Source of the DNA: Eucalyptus grandis
Lineage: Eukaryota > Streptophyta > Magnoliopsida > Myrtales > Myrtaceae
Length of the DNA stretch: 64,000 nucleotides
Assembly: GCF_016545825.1 (NCBI RefSeq)
Contig: NC_052614.1
Coordinates: 27,181,669 to 27,245,668 of the forward strand
Direction: 5' to 3'
The first letter of the stretch is position 1. Each line of letters begins with the position of its first letter. This document shows positions 37,001-50,031 of this stretch, piece by piece. The notes under the pieces were generated by a model. That model was not told where the DNA came from. It saw only the letters and a program-made list of their open reading frames with translations, and searched no databases. The position numbers and the translations under genes were made by a program.

Positions 37001-38942
37001 GGTAGCACCTTTTTGTTCCACTTGCTGTCTTAATGGAAGAAAGGCCAAGGAGCATGGATGCAAGGGAATTCCCTTTTTGAGCAATTCCAATGCGGGCTGG
37101 GTGAACTCTGTTGCGCTAGCCAGTATGTCCTCTAGCTGTTGTATCACAATCTCTGGAATAATGCCCTCCTCAAACCTCTCAAAACTTAATTATTTTTATA
37201 GCCTTTCGATGCCCTAATTTTTGGACTTATGTGGCTCTCCTTTTATGTTGCCCACGGATTCTTCTTATGCTCTTCTAAAATCGTTCTTTTGAAAAGAGAG
37301 AAATTTATTTTTGGGGGTAAAATGTGGGAAATAATAGTTTATGGGTTGGGGGAAGAGTGAAGCAGCTTTTCTACGCAGGAGGTCTAATTTGACTTGGTGA
37401 AAGTTTGTAACATGAATCGACCTGCGGCAAAAAAACAACATGGTACAACTTTTGGTGTCTGTTTGGGTGCTTTGTTCTGCAGGTGACTAGTTGGATGTCT
37501 GACCTATAATAATTATCGGGGAGATTATTAGCAAAATTCATTTTAATATACTACATACAAGGCAATCGGATCTATAACAATTCTATTCAACATCACAAGT
37601 CTATATGGTAATTGATAAATCTCGACGTACCATCATCCTTTTCTCTTTTCTCTAACAAGGACCGTGTCGAACTCCTTAAGTACTCTACTAATCCCTGAAA
37701 GTTGCAGTATTCCTTGCCTTGTGACTAATTATCGGAGCATAACTTGGCCATACTCACGGGGTGGCTCTAAAATATTGCATTAGTAAGGTGATTGCAATTT
37801 GAACCATCAACAAGGAAGACGAACACACTTGCTATTGACCAACCCTGTGGGGGTTACGCAAACAAATTTCGCAAACCTGCCTTTCTAATACCCAAGTTAG
37901 TTCTAAGTGATTATTCATTGTATCAGGAGGTGGACTGATTTAAGCATATCCTTTAAAAATTGCCCACGGGAGATATATATGAGTCTTGCGCTCTTTTCTT
38001 CCATTGCTCTATTATGGGTCCAAGGAACTAACTTGTTCTAGTTTGAGGAAGAAAATGAAACCTAATCGAGAAACTTTAGGAAAATGTAATCTAATAACTT
38101 TTTGCATATATTGTGAATATTACTCTTTTAGAACTTTAATGTCGGGTCATCGCGGTGTAATAAGTCATATATAATCTTTTAGTAATCACTTCTTTTTCAT
38201 TACAAAAAGATGGGCATTTCCATTTGAATACTTCTTGCGTGATCTTTTTTAGGGTTACCTTAAATACGATTTTCAACTTATAAAACATCAACAATATCTC
38301 GTATTATTTCTTTTAGGGTGTGAATTCTGCAAGAGATATCTAGCGCATGGATGATTGAGGGCAAGCAATGCCGAAACGAGATCGAGACGCATAATTGGGA
38401 CCCCATGAAACAGGTGGCGCGGTCGAGTGGTCAATTTTGCTGGGGCAGGTGTACGCTATTTGCCGGAGAAGGGAAGCAGGGTTCGGTCGTTTTACGTGAG
38501 GGAACCAAAGAGGTGCCATCACGTGTTTGCCTTCAACATGCTAATGGGTCCTTTCCTAATATGTAGTGCCATATCGAGGACCCAGACACAAGGAATATCC
38601 AGAGACTCGTCATCGGATAAGGTCCTATGTTTACGGATGGATGTGAACAAATCAATTTTTCTCATCTAGAGAGAGAGAGAGAGAGAGAGAGAGTTCACGT
38701 GTGCTGCAGCTTGCGGCATAGTACTGAAATTTTTTTGGATACACTGGATTCATGTGGTAACATGGAGTTAAAAGTTTTTGGAGAGATAGATCGGTTTGAA
38801 TGCGTGAAAGTTGTCCTAGATGCCACTTGACCGCTTTACAAATGAAGGCTTATGTTTTCTCAATCTCTTATTGGAGCAAACTTCCTCCAATCATGCCTCT
38901 GATTGGTACATTACAAGTTGTGAATGTCCCCTGATTGGAAAC
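34097..38942. other. Intergenic, nothing recognised
   Basis: AT-rich with minor tandem repeats: 'agtaatgtggtccttc' twice at 34705-34741 and 'aagcccatggcctttt' twice near 35351-35392. Minus-strand ORFs at 36672-37055 and 36914-37147 overlap in different frames and match nothing I know. A (GA)n tract lies at 38668-38693. Confidence 0.45.
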
Positions 38943-38945
38943 TTA

Positions 38946-39522
38946 GGATATGTTTGGTAACATTTTGTTTTGGGGAACAGATTTCTTTTCGTAATTTTTT
39001 TTTTTCTATTCCTCGGAATAATTTCTAAATGAAACAATGCGTTTAGTAACTATACATAATTTATATTCTGGGAATAATTGTTACAACCCACAAATTTTTT
39101 TATGCCATAGAATTTTTTTTTAATTTTAATACTTTTTCTATTTTTCTATTTTCTTTTTCTTTTCTTTTTTCCTCTCTTTTTCTCCTCCTCTAGCTGCCCC
39201 TAGCAGCCTACAACTGGTGGAGCAAGAGGCAAAGGTTGGCAACTAGCGGTGGGCGACGAGTTTCCACTAGCCGATTAGAAGAGGAAGAAGAAGAAAAGAA
39301 AAGAAAAAGAAAGAAAAATTATTTCTAGAAGTTATTTTCGGGAACAATAAGCCACTTTTTTTTTTTCTATTTCTTGTTTTCATTCCAAATCTATTCCCTG
39401 ATTTTTTTATTCTGGGAATAAAAAAATTAACTGACGTTATCAAATAGATTTATGTTTTTTTATATTCCGAAGAATAAAAGAATAAAAAAAACCAATAAAC
39501 AAAAATGTTACCATGCAAGTCA
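38946..39522. mobile_element. Second Harbinger-like non-autonomous element
   Basis: Flanked by TTA at 38943-38945 and 39523-39525. Left end GGATATGTTTGGTAACATTT; reverse complement of the right end reads ACTTGCATGGTAACATTTTT. Same plan as 32553-33343: T-rich arm, short GC-richer core (39185-39280), A-rich arm. 577 bases, no coding capacity. Confidence 0.7.
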
Positions 39523-39525
39523 TTA

Positions 39526-42259
39526 ATTGAATCTTAAGTAAGGAGGATGTTCGTGCTCGTAACCCCACCCATCAGAGGACTGACTGGAGAGAGGGTTTTC
39601 TCCAATCAAGGAAGAAGGAAAATGTTGCCCACGTAAAAGTGCCAAGAAAAATCCTAAAGAAAACTATATATTACGAGCTTATAGATAAGCTCCATATGGC
39701 ATCATCTACCTCAATTTCAAACTAACCATCTATCAATATTTTGTGCGTGCCTGAAAAACCGTACTTCTTAAAGCAGCACTTGTGTTAGGCGTTTTGTTTC
39801 CGTCTTTACTAAGTCAGGAAAAAACAGAGCAGTTTCTCATAAAGATTACCTTTATTTAGCAGAAAATGAATGATATAAAAAATATTTTCCTAAAAATGAA
39901 ATAATCAATCAATGAAAAATGTTTTCATTTTTGAAACCAATTTATATCTAAACTTTTTGTGTCGATGAAATTATGTTTCGTTCATCTATTTTTGTAAGTG
40001 ATACAATCAATTATTTTCAGGAATACATTTTCCAAATCATTCACTTTTCGCAAAATAAGCCAAAATCTTACCTTTTCTTATTCATTAGTTCTTGACTCCA
40101 GTATAGTCGCCATGAAATAGACAAATATGAAACGAAGTGGTGCTTTCTAACATTGTAAAGGGCATATTCTGCGAGCGGATCTTTCTACACACGTGGAAAA
40201 TTCAACTATTAAATCTTTTCTCAAAATTCTTAATTCTTTCTTCCATGGTTCTTATACAATGCAATCATTGAGATTTCCATAAACAAATCTCGTAAAAAGT
40301 TGTCGGTGTAATAATTCAATAGACGTCTAAATGCGATAGCTCCTTCAAGTAACCGAAACATGGGACCAAAGCTTCCATCTTTAGTGGATGTCGAAAAGTA
40401 TGGGATCTTCTTTTTCCATTCGAAAATTATTATACCCGGACAAAACCCATCCTAGAGAATGTGACCAAATGGATAAGCTTTTTTCCTGATTGTCTTTAAT
40501 CTATCCATGGATGACATAAATATATAATTTGAAACGTTCCATTCGGTTTACCGTACAAAAAGATACTTTATTAGAAAATTTTCCATAGTCAGTAAAGAAA
40601 AACTTAAGTTGTTCCACAAGATTTGTCACACTTCATTCAAAAATGCAACTTGAATGCTAGCTTTTGTTTTGCAAATTGTTTGTCTCTAAGCGTGTTATAA
40701 AAGGATAATCCATCAATTCATCGTAAGTGAAGGACATTATACGACTTGGGTTGTTGATGGGGGAATTTATTTTTTATTTTTTTGGTAGAAGTGAGACATA
40801 ATGGCGGGAACATATACGCTTAAGAAGCAGAAATAATTGCTCAATTGGGATACAATACGAAGCATGTGCCGATTTGAAAAATATCTTTTCGGTGAAAAGC
40901 AGCAAGAGAGACAGAGAGAGGGAAGCTCAATATAATCGTTGGCTTGGAAAATGACTAATCCCGTTGTCCTTTTGGATTGATGTGGAGATTTTGGCCTCAA
41001 CTAGATGGTGAAAGGTTTGGCATGAAACGACACATGCCCATCATTTTCTTCTGGCCGATTGGAAGGAAGTCGGGGGCAGATATGGCCATTTCCCACTATT
41101 TAATCACTCAATGATGAAGTTGTAGGGAACTGATGAAGTGACTTATGTTTTGTCCAGTTATGTTAAGAATTTCCTGCGGATGTTTAGTCAGTTTTCACGC
41201 TAAATAAGTGGTCCGGAAAAAGATTGAATCGAATGACCAAACAAGTGGGACTCCAGCGCAAATATATGGGCATTCATTATGATATGAGAGGTGATACAAG
41301 GAGTTGTTCATTTTATCCTGCCAAATCGTAGCTAATGGCACCGCCCAATCGACGAAGCCACAAGTTATATGAAGAGAGGGAGTCCTATTAGAGAGCTACA
41401 ATGAGGTGAAGAGAGGAGGGGGAGAAAGAGACAAGGGAGATGGGGTGAATCTAAAGTCAGATCGAATTAGCCAGTTCAATGAATTCAATCGGATACTTGT
41501 CAGATCTGATTACATTATAACATGTTATGTTTGTTATTATACTATAAATACAAACTATTTTAAATTGACCTTTAAGTTAAAAGCTAGCCATTTTGATTGG
41601 TTATTTTACGATTTTCAAAACATTGGTTTGGTCTATTATACGATTTTCAAAACATTGCTTGTGAGAGAAGAGATATATACAGCGATGGAGAGTTGGCGGT
41701 TGAATGGCAAGAAGGTTTTGTGAAGAGTTTTTGAAATTATTTGACGCTACAGTTTTACAATTCAGTATTTTCTAATGAAGGAGCCATCTAAAGTTGAGTA
41801 AACTCATATCTATTCGATTTTTGCAGCTGAATATAATTCATTTGTTCGTATATCTACTGTATTTACAATCCGCCGCGTCATTCGATGGACTGATTTTCAC
41901 ATGGTAGCATTAGTATAACTAGCAACGCCCACTAAAAGCATACAAAAAAATCGGTTGAAAGGGTGTCATGGCATGCTGGGCTAAATTGTCCCCACAGATG
42001 AAAGGGAGAATCTACTAAATGGAGGACTGAGGGAAAAAGAAAAGTAAAAGGAAGAAACAAAACGAGGAGATCAGGAGGGAACTGCCATAAAAATGATTTG
42101 TTCATGATATGGTGGCCCGTGAGTGAGCCAAAGCTTAACTGCCCCCCGGTCACTCGCTCCCGCTACATGCCAAGGCCACCCCCCACTCCTGCATAGAGAC
42201 AACTCCTTGGCCGGCTACTTCACATGCTACCAAAAAAATCCAACTCTCTCCTTAGCCCC

Positions 42260-42262
<3 letters not shown>
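39526..42262. other. Intergenic, nothing recognised
   Basis: AT-rich DNA. A short repeated phrase 'acgattttcaaaacattg' occurs twice at 41607-41657. No ORF shows a domain. Confidence 0.45.

Positions 42263-42301
<39 letters not shown>
42263..42301 (+). repeat. (CT)n microsatellite upstream of the GRAS gene
   Basis: About nineteen CT units, 550 bases before the GRAS start codon; may lie in the promoter or leader. Confidence 0.9.
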
Positions 42302-42304
<3 letters not shown>

Positions 42305-42852
42305 GCTTATGAACTTCATTAACTGACAATAAACAGAAGCAGGAAGGAGTATTAAGAGCAGGGTTTTGCAGTTATTACGAGGGAGTCCTTTTGGTGAAGG
42401 TCTGTTGAATTCCTGCAGGCGCTGCTGCTGCTGCTGTTCTGGCCTTGTTTTAATGTATACCAGGTATTTGCATCACAACTGAAAAAGGCTGATGTTTCTT
42501 TTTGCCCCTTTAAGGATGTGTCTCTTTTGCCTATTCTTGACTAACAGCTGAGTTTCTCTTTGATTCTTGACTCTTTTCTGCCCTCCTGACTTATCAGTCC
42601 TTTTTTCCACCCCTTTGCAAGAACCCAAAATACCCAGAAAGAAAAGATGAACTGTCCATTTCTCAGCTGATTCAAATCCAAGTTTTTTTTCTTTTTTCTT
42701 TTTTTTCTTAGGCTTTTCCATATTCTGGGTCGCTTCCCAATGTCAAGGTACCATTGTTAGTCTAGTCTCTTTCTTTCTTTCTGCTCCCTCCTCCAGAAAA
42801 ATTTCTTAAATTCAATCTCTCTCTCTTTCTCTTTCTGCGTGACCACCAACTC

Positions 42853-44257
42853 ATGATGCAATTCACTGAAATCCCACCACCACAACCTCAAACCCCCTCC
42901 TTCCACCAATCACCACCACCATTGTTTTCCAGCCTCTCCATGAACAAGAACCAAGTGCACCGAACCCGCCCTTGGCCCGGCTTCCCGATGCCCAAGTCCT
43001 TGGGAGCCTCGGAGACGCGAATTGCATGGAGCAGCTGCTAGTGCACTGTGCAAACGCCATCGAGACCAATGACGCGACCCTCGCCCAGCAGATCCTCTGG
43101 GTCCTCAACAACATTGCCCCGGCCGATGGCGACTCGAATCAGCGGCTCACGTGTGGCTTCCTCCGGGCCCTCATTGCTCGGGCCGCCAAAAGCGGTACGT
43201 GCAAGATGCTGGCGGCCATGGCGAATGCGCAGAACTACGACAACCTGTGCAATGAGACGCATAAGTTCTCCATCATTGAGCTTGCGAATTTCGTCGACCT
43301 GACCCCATGGCATCGGTTCGATTCACCGCAGCGAATGCCACCATAATCGAAGCAGTCGAAGGGTATTCGGTGGTTCACATAGTCGACTTGAGCACGACGC
43401 ATTGCATGCAGATTCCTACTCTTATTGATGCAATCGCCAATCGTCTGGAAGGGCCCCCATTGGTGAAGCTCACGGTTGCCGGCGCTGTGGAGGATGCGCC
43501 GCCCATGCTTGACCTTTCGTACGAAGAGTTGGGATCCAAGTTGGTGAGTTTCGCAAGGTCTCGAAACATACACATGGAATTTCAGGTCATTTCTTCGAGT
43601 TACGCAGACGGATTCTCGTCCTTGATTGAACAACTCAGGATGCAGAAACTAATGTACTCGGGAGGAGTTGGTGAACCGGAAGCACTGGTTATAAATTGTC
43701 ACATGATGCTTCACTTTGTGCCCGACGAGACCGTTCCATTAATATCGGATTCCGAAGCAAACCCTAATTACCTCTTTGAGTCTTCATCGGTATATTCTCC
43801 TCGGTCGACCCTCCTTAAGGCACTTCGGTGCTTAGACCCGAACGTTGTCATCATAGTGGACGAGGATGCGGACTTCACATCGAATAATGTCGCCTCGAGA
43901 TTGCGGTCAGCATTCAATTATCTTTGGATTCCTTACGACACGGTCGACACGTTCCTCCCGAGGGGAAGCAAGCAGAGGCAGTGGTATGAGTCTTACATAT
44001 ACTGGAAGATACAAAATATCATCGCGCAAGAGGGTCTTCAGAGAATCGAGAGGCTCGAGCCGAAGAGCCGGTGGGTGCAGCGGATGAGGAACGCGGACTT
44101 TCGGGCCGTCCCATTCGGAGAGGATGCAGTCTCGGAAGTCAAGGCCATGCTCGACGAGCATGCAGCGGGCTGGGGATTGAAGAAGGAAGAAGATGATCTT
44201 GTATTAACATGGAAGGGACATAATGTAGCTTTTGCCGCTGCATGGTTGCCTGCTTGA
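42853..44257 (+). pseudogene. SCL32: GRAS-family regulator, SCARECROW-LIKE 32 type, with two frameshifts
   Basis: GRAS proteins are nuclear transcription regulators; SCL32 forms its own small clade. The whole length is present without introns, about 468 residues if read through. Frame 1 (42853-~43000): MMQFTEIPPP, then PWPGFPMPKSLG, the conserved SCL32 start. Frame 2 (~43000-~43318): GSLGDANCMEQLLVHCANAI, a leucine-rich region I, then ELANFVDLTPWHRF. Frame 3 (~43318-44257): FTAANATIIEAVEGYS, VVHIVDLSTTHCMQIPTLID (VHIID motif), EELGSKLVSFARSRNI, LVINCHMMLHFVP, and the SAW-type end VLTWKGHNVAFAAAWLPA. Each frame change is repaired by one missing base, near 42997-43003 and 43315-43322. No other damage is seen, so a functional gene with assembly errors is as likely as a very young pseudogene. 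Confidence 0.92.
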
Positions 44258-47200
44258 TTAACTCTTTTTATGGATTTAGGCTTTAGTGCTCTTTCGCAGC
44301 TTGTTAAGTAGTTCATTCGTCATCAATTTACTAGACTCTACGTTGATTAGCTACTCCTTTTAGCTTCTTCCAAAATTGGATGACAGAGAGAGGTGAGGAA
44401 TCATCTAGCTGATACTTAGTTTGTTCCAGATCATAAATATATTGACCATCTCTCTCTCTCTCTCTCTCTCTCTACTTGTTCAGATGTTTGTGATTAGATG
44501 ACGACTGTATTAAATGCTTGAAGACAAAACCAACTGTTTGGTGTGCTTTTTCTTTGACGAATAGAAACGAGGTTGTCTTCCCGTCAACGTACGAGAAACC
44601 CAATTTTGTAAATCGAGTAAATCTCGATATTCGTCGTCGTTGTCGTGGAGGCGCATCTCCAATCTAAGAAGTGTCCTCTAAGATGAACACATGCTGAGCT
44701 TGAATTTCGATTTCTGGTCGCTGTTTTCAAACATGCTCGGAAGTGAAATAATAACAACTATTGAGTCCTATAATCAGCTTGATGTTGCTTGAATCTTATA
44801 TATCCATTTCATATGGTCGATGTTGAAGTGTTTTAGTCCCAAAGCTCACCTTTCTTTGGCTGAAATCTACGTCGACAAGTACGTGATTAATCTGAAGTTC
44901 TTGATTGAATGATTAGGTTCTTATTTAGTTCTACTTCCTTTTTGTTGAGGTTCTAGTGTAGTCACTTACCGATCGCTTCTTGTCCTATCATCCTTTTCAA
45001 TGTGCAGTCGGAGTAACCATTTGTCCTGTCAGCTTGGCTATGGAAGATGCAGCTCCCTTTTTTTACACTGAAATCTGCTCATTGAATTCCTTTCTGCTAT
45101 ATTCCACATAATGAAGAAGTTATTGAACCCATTTTGCTGAGCAAAATAAAGCTTCATCGTAATTAAGATAGAGAATAAGGATAACCAAACACCAATCTTT
45201 ATAATTGAATTAATTCTTCGACAGGGCATCCAATAACTTCTAATGCTATGTCAAGCATCAACACATTGCGCCTCTCCATCTTCATCATCAATCACAAGTT
45301 TAACCATGTAGCGGTTTGTCAAAATTTTCAAGAAAATAAAAGATATTAATTAGAATTGCAAAATGCCAAAGTTACAACACTTTGATTTTATTTTATTTTT
45401 TTGTAATTTTAACTTTTCACGAACGCCTTACACAAATTTCTAACATGTCATCTTACATTTCTGAATACTTCACATTCGTTCGTTGGGCTTCCTACCTCTT
45501 TCTCTTTCTTCTTCACTTTCCTTATAAAATTTATTTAATATACAGTGTTTGGTTTATTCAATAGCAAGTCATTTTAATTACTTATGTTAGGTAAATTGAA
45601 TTATCTGCTATGATATATATCCATTTAATGCAATTGATGTGTAGTCAGAAGATACATTCTTTTTCCTTTGACGAGGTCTTCAGATGCATTCTCTCGTCCT
45701 AAACCCTCTCGACATTAACACAAGTTCGAAAGTTGCTCGAGCGTCTAAGTTATATTCAAAACAAGACATGCATTTTTTTATTATTTATTTATCATACCGT
45801 ATTATTTGTATTAAATAATTTTAATCTTAAACTCTTTCTTTGGTTATTGTATCTCTATTAATTAGTAAAGAAGCATTTTTAAAAACCCAACAACTTGAGG
45901 TTTCCAGTTTAAATTGTAAATCGGGAAGAGGCACGAAATAGTTAAATATCGAGTGCAATAAGGTTAAATCCCAAATGGGAGTATACAAAGGTTCCGGCAA
46001 CATATGTTTGTGCTCTCGGATCTCCTTAAGCATATGCTTAGGATCCTCTCGTTTCTCCTCATCGAATTATGAAACAGATTGTTGTTTAACAGAAAAAGAA
46101 ATAGGTGTTAACAGTGAAATAGTTGGAAATCAGCCAATATTAATTGATGGAAAGAAGAATGCATGACACAAAAAATTATACATGCTGACTTTTGCAGACA
46201 TAAAATAAGAAAAAATTTCTGATATGATTTTGAAGACCACAGCATAATATACGAACGAAAACAGGACAAAGATTGAGGTTCAATACCTGGGATGGTTTAA
46301 AAGTTCTTTGTGTACAATGATTTTTCGTGTAAGGCTCGAGTTAATTCAATCTTCAAAAGAATCGATTTTGAGCAACACCTTGATTGTTGGACATATTGCG
46401 AGATAACACACCTCAAATTTTGCCATCATTTTAAAACATCTTTGGGTTCGACTTAGAGTCCACCAATAGTCGATCAATGTTTGACCGATGAAACACAATG
46501 CACAAAACCCGTCATAAACCCCAAAAATACACTTCTGCCCGTCAAAACGAGTCTTTTAACGCCCATGTGGCCATGCGGATCCAACTATCAAATTTTGACC
46601 CATTGGACAAGTCGCTCGTTTTTTCGCAGTACACGAAAGTTTGCGAACTTCAGATTTCACTCGCACGTCATGAAACTATGGATCAGAAGCGTTCCAATGT
46701 ATAATAGGGAACAATTCTGGGGAAAAATGAAAGGAAGGGAGAAGATAATCAGTATGCCTTGTTCACATGTTGGGCCCAAATTAATCTACTCCTCTCAGCC
46801 CATAAGCTTTTCAAATGAGAAGAACACAGCCTCTACTGGGCCATTCCTCTTTCTCTGAAATTATCTGCAGTATTTAATATACTATAAAAAAAGAAAAGAA
46901 AAAGAACGCATCATGAGCATTTAAAATTCTGCCATTATTTCCATACCAAAATTCTATTATTATTACTATTATCATTTTCGACATTATCATATACAAATTA
47001 GACCCCTTACTATATAGGTTATTGTTAAAATACAATTTAATGCAATCTGATAATAAATAAGTATATAACCTAATAACAATAATAAGTAAATCGAAAGATA
47101 CGAGAGATTGTTTTAACTTTATTGATGCCAACATTATTATCCATAATACGTTCAATGCACTAAATTAAGTTGGATTCATTGAGGAAATTAGGACCGAACC

Positions 47201-48093
47201 AAAGCATGAAGGGGACTATTTCATAGCTCTTAGAATTCGACGTTGCAAAGCGTCCTTCACAAGCTCCACTGAATTTCTCATGAGCATTTGCTCTCTTTTT
47301 CTTAATTGTTCGCCACATGAGGAAAACAAATAGATTTTCCCCAACACTCATTTGGCCAATGAGTGGATATTGTTTTGTCAACAAACGTTATCATTAAAAA
47401 TTTAGTATATATAACAGGGACTATACTAGGTTCAATGCCTGCAGTGAATTTATTATGATGTACCTCCAAATTATTAGTATCTAACTTCCTCATCTCCACA
47501 GTAAATAATATACTAGAATATTAATCTCTGCAATTCAGGAAATGGATTAGGCTTTAAAAATAGTCCAATCATCTCGTGCAAAACAAATAATTTGTCTATA
47601 GAATGGCAAATCCATATGATGTCTATTAATTTTATTATGGTCAAACGAAAGGGAACATAAGTCAACCAAACAAAATTTGGACGTGCAATTGATAATCTTA
47701 GTATCCAAAGATAACAATAAATCACACCATCTTTCATTATGTAAATCTGTTTAATTTATGGTTCACAAATCCCTCATATAAGTAGTGCCAGCTTGCCAAA
47801 AGGCTCGCGATTAATCATATTATTTCATTTTATTCTGCAAGACAGAGGTAAATCATAAAATTTAGAGAGTAATATTTACCCTACAGTACCCTGGATGATC
47901 ATAAAATAAACAAGTCTTTCGTAAAATTCATCATCAAGCATCATGAGTGGTTGAACTTAGGTTAGGCAAGATGTCGGAATGTTGACCCCCTTTTTTGTTG
48001 AAACGTGAAGAGACTGATACGTATAATTAAAAAAGAGAGATGAAATCATGAATATGGGAATATGGCAGGCTTTCAATTACATCAATCATATAT
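44258..48093. other. GRAS 3' flank and intergenic DNA
   Basis: Trailer of the GRAS gene with a (TC)n tract at 44449-44473, then AT-rich DNA without recognisable genes or elements with clear ends. The ORF at 46481-46858 has no domain. Confidence 0.45.
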
Positions 48094-48667
48094 TTTACTT
48101 TGCAAGAAAATTATCCAAAAAGTCTAAAGTCTATTGTACGGTAGTGACTTCGGTTCTAAACCTTTCAAGTTTGTCAATTGGTCCTATGCTTTTCGATTAC
48201 TTGCCAATTTAATCTTAAATCTTTCAGTTATATCAATTTAGTTATAAATCTTTCAATTGTACCAATTTAGTCTTAATATTTAAACAATTTGCCAAATTAG
48301 TCATAAAACTTTAAACAAATTGTCAATTTAGTCCTTTTAGCTAATTTTGATAGGACATTGCCGACGTGGTGGCCCAGTCAGTGCTGGCTATCTTACACGG
48401 CGTGGTCGGTACTAGCGTGAATAATTTTTAAATTAAAAAAACTCATTTTTCTATTATTTTTTCCTTTTCTTTTCATTCCTTCTTTTATTTTTCCTCTTTT
48501 TACACAAGGCCGGTAGAGTCGTTGGCTATTGGCCAAGCACTGGTGACCTCCACTTTGGCCCTTAGGCTTGGGCCATGAAGCCCTCACTAGGTGATGGCTA
48601 GTAACACCCATGCCCAAGGGCCAACAGAGGTCACTAACTCTCAGCCAGTGGCTGGAAGCCCACCAGT

Positions 48668-48856
48668 TAGGGGTGAGCATTGGTCTAGAGTCAATCTTGG
48701 ATCAACCCCGGGACCAGCCCCAACCCCGGGCCGGGTCTTGGTCTAGTTCCCGGTGAGACCGGGTTGATCCTGGTTAGGATTCTGGACCAAAGACAGTGTG
48801 CGGAGTTGATCCTCGGTCCTAGGAGTTTAGGATCGGTCTAATCCGAACCAACCTTG

Positions 48857-48900
<44 letters not shown>

Positions 48901-49651
48901 CTAATATATTATTTATAATTTTTTTATATAGAGAAAATCTAAAATAAACGGAGTTAACAACATTAAATAGCTCATCGGTAAGGAGTTCAAGTAATTTTAA
49001 ACTATTTTTTAATAACTTAGATCTTTTAATGTCTTTTACGGCGTCAAAGGGCATAAATAACTCCTCACAAAGATCCTCCTCTAATACTCATTCTCTTCGT
49101 CTTATTTGTCCTCTTAGTCTTTAATTTGCCAAAATCGAAAGAAACAACTTCTCGCTGCCACTCGACACTCGCCTCACTCGTTTTGGGTCACTCGTCTTTG
49201 CTCGCCGCTTGATGCTCGCTTGGCTTGTTGCTCCTCGCTCGACGCTCGACGCCACCCCACTTGACACTCGTCACTTGCCTTTCTTAGCTGACCTCACTCA
49301 TCACTAAACTCATAGGGTTGGTCCAATCCTCGCTCGCCTTTTCGGGGAGTACAAAAAATAAAAATAAAAATTATCGGTTGGTCTCGGGTTGACCGTGGAA
49401 CCGAACCAAACCCATTGGGTTGGTTCGGTCCTCGATTGCCTTTTTAGATAATACAAAAACTAAAATAAATAAATTATCAGTTGGTCCCGGGTTAACTCTA
49501 GAACTAGACCGAACCCACTAGGTCGGTCCGGTCCTCAGTCCCAAGCTCAATAAGGTCGGTCATTGGTCTCAAGAATTGAGGACCAAGGCCTTGTGCGGGT
49601 TGGTTCTAGGGTTAGGGGTGGGCTGGTCCAACTGGACCATGCTCACCCTTA
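48668..49651. mobile_element. hAT-like element nested in the Mutator-like element
   Basis: Inverted ends TAGGGGTGAGCATTGGTC and (reverse complement of the right end) TAAGGGTGAGCATGGTCC. Flanked by 8-bp repeats differing at one base, CCACCAGT (48660-48667) and CCACCAGC (49652-49659). 984 bases, no transposase, with a (TA)n run at 48859-48895 and several 'ggttggtc/ccgggt' motifs. The end motif and 8-bp duplication are typical of hAT. Confidence 0.8.
48859..48895. repeat. (TA)n microsatellite in the hAT-like element
   Basis: About eighteen uninterrupted TA units. Confidence 0.95.
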
Positions 49652-50031
49652 CCACCAGCCATGTGTAAAAGGAGGAAAAAGTAAAGAAAATAATCAATAA
49701 AAATTCAATATATATTTTTAAATTAAAAACTTATCATACGTTAGCGCAAGCAATGCCATGTAGGATAACCAACACGACTGTGTGGCTACATCAACAATGT
49801 TTGATCAAGATTAGCCAAAATAACTAAATTCACAAATCGTTAAAAGGTTTAGGACTACTTGGCAAATTATAAAAAGTTTAAGACTAAATTGATATAATTA
49901 AAATGTTTATGACTAAATTGACAAGTTATCGAAGCTTTAGAATCAAATTGACAAAATTGAAAGGTTTAGAATTGAATTGACTGTCGTACAATAAATTCAT
50001 GATTTTTTTGACAATTTTCCCTTTACTTTGC

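Larger units (their letters stand above)
48104..50021. mobile_element. Mutator-like (MULE-type) non-autonomous element
   Basis: Perfect 10-bp direct repeats TTTACTTTGC flank it (48094-48103 and 50022-50031). Termini are long inverted repeats: AAGAAAATTATCC at the left and GGGAAAATTGTC at the right, then 'tattgtacg' and 'ttctaaacctttcaa' in both arms. For over 200 bases each arm is built from about 30-bp units of the type 'caatttagtc(t/a)taaa.ctttcaa'. Inner arms also pair ('ttttaaattaaaaa' at 48426 and 49716). There is no transposase. Without its nested insertion it is about 930 bases. TSD length and long arms point to Mutator-like elements. Confidence 0.82.

Noticed and set aside
36672..37147. 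Overlapping minus-strand ORFs with a protein-like look (QLEDILASATEF)
   Set aside because: Two frames are equally open, neither has a recognised domain, and no other exon is seen nearby.
38400..38470. 'ggtggcgcggtcgagtggtcaa' resembling a tRNA A-box
   Set aside because: No B-box at a suitable distance and no cloverleaf.
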